From Antedon mediterranea (Eukaryota; Echinodermata; Crinoidea; Comatulida; Antedonidae), in assembly GCF_964355755.1 (NCBI RefSeq), contig NC_092679.1:11088932-11152931 (forward strand): a DNA stretch of 64,000 nt, in the 5' to 3' direction. The notes under the pieces are model-generated. The model was not told the DNA's origin. It searched no databases and was given only the letters and a program-made list of their open reading frames with translations. The stretch's first letter is position 1. Every line of letters begins with the position of its first letter. The translations under genes were made by a program, and so were the position numbers. Shown piece by piece: positions 55,231 to 64,000 of the stretch.

Positions 55231-56229
55231 CCTATACGAAAGATACTACCTCAAGTAGGCCTTTCACTTTCCTACAATTATTTAGAGCGTATCAAAGGGG
55301 CTGGTCGGGATTCTTCTTAATCTACATTTTTCATTTTACCTTTTCACCCGCCGCCACCAACCACTTCCCCCACTGCCAATGAGGAGGAGTTGCCGGTTTG
55401 ATCTCTGAATCCGTCTGGCCTCCACATCGTACCGATGTGTGAAGTTTGAGCCAATAAACGTCATTCATGACGATTCTTTAAGTTCGAAGTCGTCTTCCAG
55501 AATTCAAAGTATTCTAAATTTAACGTATTTTCCCGTTTTTCCACCATTCACATTTCACTAAATAAAAGATAGTGAGATGTGGGAGTGTGATGTAAGATTC
55601 GCGAGAAACGACAACATACTGTATTACCCAATTCTCCTTTTTTTAAGACGTGACGTAATAAATACATTCTAATATAAAGTTTTTTGGTGGAGAGTTATTA
55701 CATTTTATACACAAAAGCATGTTATAAACGATTGGTTCACCTCCACGGCCTGACCTGAAAGTTCTAACTTGGGACGAGAAAGTAAAGTCCACAAAAAACT
55801 TTTTATATGCATTTATTTCAAATATTGTTTTCCGCCGAGTCCGACGCATTTTAATGAATTTGAATAATATTTATAAGCTTGGAAGAACACTGTAGTTTAA
55901 TTTGTTGGCTTATTCAATTGCTTATAAATGACGTTTTAAACTTAAAAGATGTAGGCTATTATCCCGAAAAGTGAAGATGAAGATTAGTTAATTAAACGTA
56001 AAAGAATAACACAGTTATCCGTCAGACGTCTCGAACATAAAGAATATTCGGTGGCAGGATTACATTTTCTAAAAGACGAAATTGTCTCACACACATCATA
56101 CGATATGGATGAATCAATTCAAAGAAACTTAAACAAAACTAACAATCACAAGGATTAACTTTGTTGCGGATAACCAATAAGAAAATATTTCAGACGACTT
56201 TATTCATTTAAATCGTATACGCGAAATGG
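55231..56229. other. Loop of the inverted-repeat element
   Basis: About 1 kb without a supported gene; small ORFs on both strands are not conserved. It may be the original unique centre of the foldback element. Confidence 0.4.
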
Positions 56230-57533
56230 ACTGTCATATAAAAATGATTCTTACTCAAATTAACATTGACTATAATCGCGAATATACAATGCATTGTGAT
56301 ATCCACGCAAGTAATGCTGTGAAAAAAAAAGAATGTCCAGAATAAAACTAGGTAGATAACTAGGAGATCATTACGCTTTAGCAGATACAATACGGCGCAA
56401 TTCACTTAATCCATCATGATGGTAGACTGGAGGTTGTAATGTGTTTAAATATATACAATCCTTTTTTCCATGATAAAAAATAGAAATATATTTGTGAAAA
56501 TATAATATTCTGCCTCTTGCAGAGGCAATAACTAACAAATCGCATCGGGTTTCGTATATTAATGCCTTGTAAAACCATTCCATACAAGTCCGATAAAAGT
56601 ACGACTCGTGAGGGCGCACTTTATTTTATGGAAGGCCATTTTGATTTGTACATTTTTAAACACATATCTGTAAATATTTTAGTTTATATTTGAGTTTTCT
56701 CTATATGTTATGTATTTTATTATACAATTTATTGTAAACTATATTTAAATCATTGTATAAACTATTAGTTTTGTAGGTTTTTAGCTTTGTTAATGCATTT
56801 TTCAACGGGCGCTAACGGCGTCTCGTAATTTCAGTCACGCTTCGTCGCATTCGCTGTACACAATAATACGACATGAGGCGGTTATAAATTGGGTATAAAA
56901 GTCTAATTTTCTCGTAAAATCCCAAGTTTTGCAAGACGCAACATCAAGAAATGTTATTAACTATATACGTAGAACCTACGGATGAAATTTTATTAGGGTA
57001 CGTTCTTATACCATGGTGAGGGTGATTTTTGACTGGACTATATAGTGGATCTCCCTTTTCGTATGTTTGGGTCTCCCATTTTGTATATTTGGGTCTCCCT
57101 TTTCGTATATTTGGGTCTCCCTTTTCGTATATTTAGGTCTCCCTTTTCGTATATTAGGGTCTCCCTTTTCGTATAGTGGGGTCTCCCTTTTCGTATAGTG
57201 GGGTCTCCCTTTTCGTACGTGGGTCTCCCTTTTCGTATATTTAGGTCTCTATTTTCGTATTGGGTCTCGGGTCTCTGGTCTCTGGTCTCGGATCTCTAGT
57301 TTCGAAACACCCGTTTTTAACCGATTATTCTGTTTAACAGCACGCAAGACCCTAGATGTGCTAGATTTAAAGTACCGTATTTATTGAAAAAACGGCCTGG
57401 GCTGTTTATTGTTTAGCTGGTTTTTAGGTGTACATTTATTGGAAGAAAGTTGTTTATTCAATGGAAATAGACGCCGATTATTCCATATGATGTTTCATGG
57501 GAGTGACATGGTCACCGTTTATTTGAGGGGAAT

Positions 57534-57537
<4 letters not shown>

Positions 57538-57564
<27 letters not shown>

Positions 57565-57672
57565 GTTGTCCGGGGGGTATTTGTCCTAAGGGGGTAGTGG
57601 TCCAGGTGGTGGTTGTCCGGGGGGTAGTTTTCCGGGGGATAAATGTCCAGGGGGTGAATATCCGGATACGAA
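57538..57672. repeat. (TTTA)n microsatellite and G-rich minisatellite
   Basis: Six TTTA units near 57533-57563 are followed by GTTGTCCGGGGGGTA-type repeats up to 57672, complementary in style to 50290-50440. Together they form an outer inverted pair around the foldback element. Confidence 0.65.
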
Positions 57673-58033
57673 ATAAACAGCTAACTAACTATACTAAGTA
57701 GGCTTGGCCACTGCGAATGTTATGATTTTGGATTAGAGCTTGAGACAAAAGCTCTTGATGAGATCATTACTGGCGAAGGCAACAGCGTGTTTCATCTTGA
57801 CCTAAATAAGATCATGACAAATTATGGTTCAAATGTGGTAAACAGTGCAGATTGAATTATGATCCAGGAGTTAAAGCCATAATTTGTTGTCCCCAACCAA
57901 GACCTATATCTTGCACAGTAGACATACCTGAAACACTGCCATCGTAAAGTAAATATACGTAAAGTGCATACAAGAATATCATTTCTGGCTGTTTGCACGG
58001 GTGTTACGAAGCAGCGGAGATAAGCAACTTGTT
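57673..58033 (+). other. Unassigned 5' flank of the decayed gene
   Basis: No open frame above 60 codons on the plus strand. It may be earlier, fully decayed coding sequence of the gene that follows. Confidence 0.3.
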
Positions 58034-60642
58034 CCAGTTTTTGGAGATTTTATTTCAGCTACAGGCAAAAAACCCAAAAGAAAGTCAACCATCAACTATT
58101 TTACCCCATAACCCAGCCATTTACTGAGTATACAGTAATGCAAGAGATACTAAAGCGATCAGAAAATGCTACTAATGAAGTTGAAGTCTTCAATACATTT
58201 GACCTTGGGGTTATATGAAGGCATTTCCTCTCATTTGGAAATTTCCCGATGTTTACAAGAAGCATATGGTCACCCCAGGTCCGTTTCACACTGGTATGAA
58301 CCACATGGGCATGGTGACAGGACATAAGTGTAGAGAATCAGGATACGACATTTCCACCAAAAGTACAGTAAAACAGACATATTTGTAGACTCGTTTGTTA
58401 TCCGGAAATGAGACAATATAAGAGAAAAAAAGACAACATAACCAGTAAGAGAAATGATGAAGATGACGAGTATTACTTAAGCGACAAAGTAAAAGATTTA
58501 GGAAACATGGATGATTATGATGATGATAGAGAAAATATAAAAATGGAAAATAATAAAGATGATCAATATACATGGGTCTTCAGTGAAGATAATAGCAGCG
58601 AATCTGATAGTTGTACATCAACAAATAAATTCACGAATGCAAATACGGATGATTTTTATTGATTTAAGAATTGTGATTGACAATGGTGAACTACCAGAAA
58701 ATGACCAAAATACTGATTTACAGACAAGTACCAATGAAGAACATGAAAATGATGATGAAATTGCTTCTGCTGTTGGTAAAATGACACTAACTATTAGCAG
58801 AGGGGATTGGAATTCAATCAAACCACTTTATTATGCTCTAGGTCAAAGGATGCTCGTAGCTCCTTGGATTGATATCCTATACAAAAAAGTAAGTTCTGCA
58901 TTTCCAGAATGTGTTTTGGCGTTTATGTACAACCGTGTAAAATCAGTACGTAGTAGAAAACAGTCATGCAATTTTGTTTACAGCAAAAGTGGTGTGGAAA
59001 GGAGACCAATGCAGTGGAACATTTTTCTTTCAAATAGAAATACAACCCAATTTACGAACCTATTACTATGCAGTGCACAATAAAATGAAGAAATATTCCA
59101 CAGTGGCAGTGACATCAATAAACACCAAGTTAAAGGGAAACGATAAACAGAGCTTGCCGATAGATTGTTGAAGGATGGGACGATTAATTATTATTATTCG
59201 TCTGTGTCGAACATGCCTAAAGAAGCTGTAAAGGCTGGGAATTTCACCGAGTGTCAAAATTTGTCAATACTAAGAAAAGTAGTATCTGATTCAATTCAGC
59301 GGGAACTACTTCACCGTGATAACATCCAAGAGATAATACTTTTGAAAGAAGAATATGCCAAAGATAATACTGATTACATACAATATGTGGCTGCAGATCC
59401 ATTCACCATATTTCTCTATTGTGATAAGCAAATAAATGTAAGACGCAAATTATCTACAAATCATCAACTAGATATCTACTTAGATGCAACTGGATCGGTT
59501 ATAAGTAAAATCCCACATCAAAAGATTCCTTTGTTGTACTCATGTGTAATAAGACAGGTAGATAAAGTTCCAGCTGTTTCTATTGCCGACATGCTCACAA
59601 CCCGGCCATCACACAATAACAAATATCTCTAATTTCTTAGGTCACGTCAAACGTGCTGTAACCCTTACTGGTCGTCTTATTCATTCGTAAAGTTGAAACG
59701 GATTTATTGCACTAATTCAGAATGCACTTTCTGTCTCAATCTTATGAACATTAAGTCATATCTCAGGACCGCATACAATATTTCCACCAAAAGTAAAACA
59801 GACATATTAGTAGACTCGTTTACAACTGTTCATCTCTGTGCGGCACACATGATCAAACCATTTCGAGGAAAATGTAAATTAATACCGGTATCATCTTCCA
59901 TTAATACTTGGCACTGCTATGTTTCGCACTTCTCTAAAACTCTACAAAAACTGATGAGGCATTAAACATATTTCATAATCCTGGAAAAACAGTTTGGTAA
60001 AAACATCATAGAAGATGAAAAAGAGAGTAGCTGCAAACAAGAGGGACTGCAAAACCTGTTAAAAGAAGAAGAAAACGTTGGATTTGATCATCAAACCATT
60101 CGCGAAGTGTCCCCGTTTCCTGTCATTTTCAACGTGCAAAGCACATCATGCTCTCTGCTTCATAATGAAAAGAATACAATTGATCCGAAATGTCCAGGAT
60201 TTATTGGGATTTTAATAAACGATATAATGCCACTATACCCATTGTGGAGTGGACTTCTTCTAAATATTAATGTGAAATCAAACATTATAACAACTTACCT
60301 AGAGATACAAACGCACCTGTCGAGGGATGGTTTAAATCAATAACATTTGAAGTCTTACGAAAGCAATGCTTTAAGCAAACCGGCTCGTTCATTGGGTACT
60401 ATAAAGGGCAGGATCCGTGAAGGAAATTTCCATAATATAAGAAATTTTAAGAAAAAGACACAAGAAAGCATTTCAATAAATCTAAGCAAAGAAGGTTGGC
60501 AAAAAAAGAGACAAAAGGGCCGGACAAAAGTGTTCCACCCAAAACAGTCAACGACAGACTACCAGCAGTACCATGATGGGGTGGAAGAGTACAAGGTGTA
60601 CAACTTAGTAATACATGCACTGTAGACAACTTCCATTACAAT
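58034..60642 (+). pseudogene. Decayed transposon-like gene of unrecognised family, main copy part 1
   Basis: Fragments in different frames can be strung together: FGDFISATGKKPKRKSTI, FTEYTVMQEILKRSEN, KAFPLIWKFPDVYKKH, VTPGPFHTGMNHMGMVTGHK; an acidic D/E/N-rich stretch (58408-58660); MTLTISRGDWNSIKPLYYALGQ; YYYSSVSNMPKEAVKAGN; then 59165-59632 with LDIYLDATGSVISKIPHQK and IADMLTTRPSHNN; then LYPLWSGLLLNINVKS and RDTNAPVEGWFKSITFEVL; then NTCTVDNFHYN. The LDATGSV element looks like the first catalytic Asp strand of a DDE-type transposase and GPFHT... like a conserved core. I recall similar repeat-encoded proteins in other marine invertebrates but cannot name the family. Many stops and frameshifts. 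Confidence 0.5.
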
Positions 60643-61602
60643 CCAGCTTTTGGAGATTTTATTTCAGCTACAGGCAAAAAACCCAACAGAAAGTCAACCA
60701 TCAACTATTTTACCCCATAACCCAGCCATTTACTGAGTATACAGTAATGCAAGAGATACTAAAGCGATCAGAAAATGCTACTAATGAAGTTGAAGTCTTC
60801 AATACATTTGACCTTGGGGTTATATGAAGGCATTTCCTCTCATTTGGAAATTTCCCGATGTTTACAAGAAGCATATGGTCACCCCAGGTCCGTTTCACAC
60901 TGGTATGAACCACATGGGCATGGTGACAGGACATAAGTGTAGAGAATCAGGATACGACATTTCCACCAAAAGTACTGTAAAACAGACATATTTGTAGACT
61001 CGTTTGTTATCCGGAAATGAGACAATATAAGAGAAAAAAAGACAACATAACCAGTAAGAGAAATGATGAAGATGACGAGTATTACTTAAGCGACAAAGTA
61101 AAAGATTTAGGAAACATGGATGATTATGATGATGATAGAGAAAATATAAAAATTGAAAATAATAAAGATGATCAATATACCTGGGTCTTCAGTGAAGAAT
61201 AGCAGCAAATCTGATAGTTGTACATCAACAAATAAATTCACGAATGCAAATATGGATGATTTGTATCGATTTAAGAATTGTGATTGACAACGGTGAACTA
61301 CCAGAAAATGACCAAAATATTGATTTACAGATAAGTACCAATGAAGAACATGAAAATGATGATGAAATTGCTTCTGCTGTTGGTAAAATGACACTAACTA
61401 TTAGCAGAGGGGATTGGAATTCAATCAAACCACTTTATTATGCTCTAGGTCAAAGAATGCTCGTAGCTCCTTGGACTGATATCCTATACAAAAAAGTAAG
61501 TTCTGCATTTCCAGAATGTGTTTTGGCGTTTATGTACAACCGTGTAAAATCAGTACGTAGTAGAAAACAGTCATGCAATTTTGATTACAGCAAAAGTGGT
61601 GT
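60643..61602 (+). repeat. 960-bp re-inserted copy of 58034-58995
   Basis: It is nearly identical to 58034-58995 (962 bp), with the same frameshifts and stops. It is flanked by a perfect 15-bp duplication AACTTCCATTACAAT (60628-60642 and 61603-61617). Without it, the gene reads through as CTVDNFHYN followed by the 61618 sequence. There is no poly(A) tail and there are no inverted repeats. Confidence 0.85.
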
Positions 61603-61617
61603 AACTTCCATTACAAT

Positions 61618-62345
61618 CATATACATGGCCTACATACATAACATCCAGTGCAATGCATTTAAAAATCACTTAAAATGCCAATCGGACACAACTGTTGTAC
61701 AACACATCCTTACCTGCTGCCTCCTAATGTCAGAAAAGCATTCACATGGTTGACATCATTTACTGAAGGTGAACTAAAGAAAGGACTAAACTGCTATGGG
61801 AGTGAATAAAAAATCTTCGACAAACATGTTTCGAAAATGTTGCAGACAACTGTAAAGAGCAAGTGCTCAAACAAAGAGTGTCCGCATCCGTACAGAGAGA
61901 AGAATACTAGAGGAATTGCAATAGGGTATGTAGGGCATGATGTAATATAAATGCAATAATATGGATTTTGCTTAAATTGAGATATTGTTAATTTTCAAAT
62001 GATAATCATGATTTTTGATGATATAAAGAATACTGTATTGCGAAACACTCTGATTGCAACAAACATGAGTAGATGAATTAAAATAAAGTGTAGTTTATGG
62101 AAATAGTGGTTTACCATGCTTATTATTGTTGTAAAAGTTGTTATTTATTTATTTCAATAATCAAACAATAATTTGCAGAGTTCAAACACCTGACAAGGAA
62201 AGAGAAACAGACATTGAGCATATGGTAACCGACTGGCTAAATCCCCAACCAACACGATGCAGTGCTTCATTCAAAGGCAACAGTCAGCCAGAAACCAACT
62301 TCTTTACCGAAGAGAAAACAATATTGGAAACTGGAAAAACTGAGT
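61618..62345 (+). pseudogene. Decayed gene part 2: Cys-containing end and a 3' exon
   Basis: After the insertion the reading continues through KCSNKECPHPYREKNTRGIAIG to a candidate donor GTATGT at 61927. A candidate exon at about 62179-62341 (acceptor ATTTGCAG, donor GTAAGT) encodes VQTPDKERETDIEHMVTDWL and CSASFKGNSQPETNFF. Exon-intron structure in a decayed element suggests it was once a spliced gene or a spliced transposase. Confidence 0.4.
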
Positions 62346-62699
62346 AAGTTTAAACAATTTGCGTGTTACTGTAATAATTGTAATTTGTGTTTGTATAATT
62401 ACTTTATTACATTCCCTATATAAATTAACATGATATTTATAAATAATGTAATTTATAAAAATATATGTTGATTTATCTGTTGGTGTCAAAATGGACGGAA
62501 GCACACATTTGTGTTTTAAGACTACTTTTAATGATGTACAATTACCACCAGCTCGAGTTTGATTCCGATAACATTTTAACATTTCAATTTATATAGCGCC
62601 TTTACAAGGATCAAAGCGCTTTCCCGATAGTCGGGACCTTACAGTATTTATTACACATGATGGGGTTTTTCGTTTTCGTACAGTTTATTTTGGCTTATC
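62346..62699. other. Non-coding stretch with an AGCGC hairpin repeat
   Basis: TATAGCGCCTTT...AAAGCGCTTT at about 62592-62622 is a small imperfect inverted repeat of a kind common in marine animal genomes (memory). Nothing else was recognised. Confidence 0.35.
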
Positions 62700-62945
62700 T
62701 TGGCCCCATCTTGTTTTCAAAAGATGATGTCAACCATCTTGGCTGGTATACCTAACGTACAATGCTTTATAGATGATATTATTATTTCCAGACGCGACAA
62801 AGTAGACCATGACAGGGCGTTAATGGCGGTACTTACCCGCTTAAAAGATAGGGGCATGACCTTAAATGATAAATGTGAGTTTGATGTTAAATCATTGAAA
62901 GTACTTGGTCATGTAATAGATGACAAAGGGATACATCCAAGTAAT
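62700..62945 (+). pseudogene. Gypsy reverse transcriptase fragment
   Basis: It has FQKMMSTILAGIPNVQCFIDDIIISRR, with the catalytic FIDD box, then LTRLKDRGMTLND and KVLGHVIDDKGIHPS. It covers only the palm-to-thumb part of a Ty3/Gypsy RT. Both ends are truncated, and the Penelope-like element abuts it on the 3' side. Confidence 0.75.
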
Positions 62946-62949
62946 GAGT

Positions 62950-64000
62950 TATTTGGAAATGTTTTTTTCAAAACCAATAATTAGTAAACTAACCTTGACA
63001 GTTTCGCTGTCCTGTTCGGACAGCTTCTTCAGAAATAATGACGATCTATCATCAAACAGATTGACCTCTACTAGAGGGCCTATTCTGTTTGATGACAGGG
63101 TCATACATGTGACTGAGTTGGTGGGCGCCCTCATCTCTATTGATGATTTAGTTTCCTCGTCGGCGGATCCAGATGGCTTCCCTGATGCGTCGGTTGTTTA
63201 CATCTGGTTCCTTGTCGATGATTTTAGGTTGTGTCCAGTCTATGATGTGGTTTAACTGGACGGCATGATCTGCTATAGCTGATTTGCTCAGTTCCTTTTC
63301 TGATTCTCGATGTGATTGACGAGTGAAGTTCCTTCTCTGTTGGGGGACCTTTTCTGTTTCTTTTCTATGTTCTTTTAATCTTGTGCCAAAACAACGACTC
63401 GTTTCTCCAATGTAAGTGTGATCACAATTAGCACATGGAATTTCGTAGACGCAATTAGCCACTTTTAATTTGTTAACTTGGTCTTTTGGGTGGACAAGCA
63501 GTTGGCGTAATGAAGTGTGGGGTTTCATAGCTGTGTTGATGCCAAACTCCTTAAACACTTACTAACACGCCACGAAAGTCCTGCTACATAAGGGACGACA
63601 AAAAATCCCTTACTTTCCATGTTTTCTTTCTTCTTGGATGTTACTTTTTTATTTTCTTTCATTTTTTTCCTTACTTGGTTGAATGACCACTTAGGGTAAC
63701 CACATCTAGAAAGGGCTGATGTTATATTAACCTCTTCTGTATTACGATCTGCATCCATTGTGACAATAGAATTCATATGGTCAAATAGTGTTCTAATTAT
63801 TCCCAGTTTTTGATGTACAGAATGGTGGGAATCAAAATGTAGGTACTGGTCCGTATGTGTCGGTTTTCTATACACTAGAAGTTTGACAGATCCATCTGGT
63901 TTTCTAATGATGAGAGAATCGAGGAAAGAAATCTTGTTTTCATATTCTTTCTCGTAGGTGAACTTTATGGGTCCAGCTGGGTCAGATGAATTGAGATGTT
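62950..64000 (-). pseudogene. Penelope-like element: RT C-terminus and GIY-YIG endonuclease, runs off window
   Basis: Minus strand from the window edge: KISFLDSLIIRKPDGSVK, VYRKPTHTDQYLHFDSHHS, HQKLGIIRTLFDHM and LSRCGYPKWSF (RT end), then a frameshift near 63550, then HPKDQVNKLKVANCVYEIPC, CDHTYIGETSRCFGTRLKEH (intact YIGE and R/EH residues), SAIADHAVQLNHIIDW, REAIWIRRRGN and, in another frame, EGAHQLSHMYD. The endonuclease residues are all present, so apart from the shift this copy is better preserved than the one at 4232. Confidence 0.85.
63001..63032 (-). ncRNA. Hammerhead-ribozyme-like core of the Penelope-like element
   Basis: On the minus strand CTGAAGA fits CUGANGA. It is followed by a perfect 7-bp stem II (GCTGTCC with GGACAGC around a 5-nt loop), then GAAAC and TGTC. 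Core boxes and stem II match a type I hammerhead. Stems I and III were not established by hand. Its position 3' of the endonuclease matches the known placement in Penelope-like elements. Confidence 0.6.

Larger units (their letters stand above)
50512..57314. mobile_element. Large inverted-repeat (foldback) element with minisatellite arms
   Basis: The outer ends are ACGGGTGTTTCGAAACTAGA at 50512 and its complement ending at 57314. Next come copies of a 19-bp GGGTCTCCCTTTTCGTATA minisatellite on the right (57060-57270) and its shorter counterpart on the left (50590-50670, same plus-strand motif, so it is not strictly inverted). Then there is about 1 kb of unique sequence repeated in inverse order: 50690-51175, 52648-52774 and 55018-55230 on the left against 56230-57030 on the right. 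The left arm is split by two later insertions. The central loop is about 55230-56230. No transposase was seen. Confidence 0.7.

Noticed and set aside
58101-58325. Minus-strand 74-codon ORF repeated at 60710-60934
   Set aside because: Identity between the two is explained by the 960-bp duplication; plus-strand frames carry the conserved segments.

Overview
The window is eukaryotic, animal-type DNA made almost entirely of transposable elements. I found no conventional host protein gene. The mix of Ty3/Gypsy, DIRS/Ngaro-like, Penelope-like and several non-LTR retrotransposons with Helitron and Helentron elements and MITEs, plus AT-rich spacers and clusters of AGGCCTA-type motifs, suggests a marine invertebrate. 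An echinoderm or a related deuterostome is my best guess, but that rests on pattern memory only.

Layout. 0.2-0.6 kb: decayed MULE-like transposase. 0.6-3.9 kb: broken non-LTR element interrupted by a small Helitron and an antisense non-LTR fragment. 4.0-5.9 kb: Penelope-like fragment with a non-LTR copy beside it. 5.9-7.6 kb: Gypsy integrase and LTR fragment. 7.6-10.4 kb: a dispersed repeat and a tRNA-containing repeat unit split by a 5'-truncated non-LTR element. 10.5-16.3 kb: RT fragment, TA-flanked MITE, a pogo-like end and a complete Helentron-type non-autonomous element (13177-14394).

17.6-26.9 kb (minus strand) is the centrepiece: one uninterrupted 3103-codon ORF. In order it carries a membrane-like N-terminal segment, a PHD-type finger, a C76/tegument-type cysteine protease-like domain, an OTU protease, 18-residue repeats, a Cys-rich DUF6570-like domain, an HUH Rep nuclease, a PIF1 helicase and an EEP endonuclease. 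It is an autonomous Helentron (Helitron2-type) protein. Its upstream side (27.4-34.5 kb) has a 90-bp minisatellite, three consecutive hairpins, a candidate splice acceptor, a large two-length higher-order array (28.5-32.6 kb) and a candidate first-exon donor.

34.7-44.0 kb is a DIRS/Ngaro-like element with split direct repeats (A1...B1-A2-B2), invaded by a nearly intact Gypsy element. 44.5-50.2 kb is a second Gypsy element invaded by a foldback DNA element and, in its 3' LTR, by a TA-flanked MITE. 50.5-57.3 kb is a large inverted-repeat structure. Its left arm was invaded by a Helentron-type element and by an L1/Tx1-type element, and the right arm preserves both empty sites. 57.7-62.4 kb is a decayed multi-exon gene or transposon of an unrecognised family, carrying a 960-bp re-inserted copy of itself with a 15-bp target duplication. 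62.7-64.0 kb holds a Gypsy RT fragment and a Penelope-like element running off the window.

The elements do not form one pathway. They record a layered series of insertions whose order can be read from nesting. The autonomous Helentron and the short elements sharing Helentron-type ends may be related as autonomous and dependent elements, but that link is inferred.
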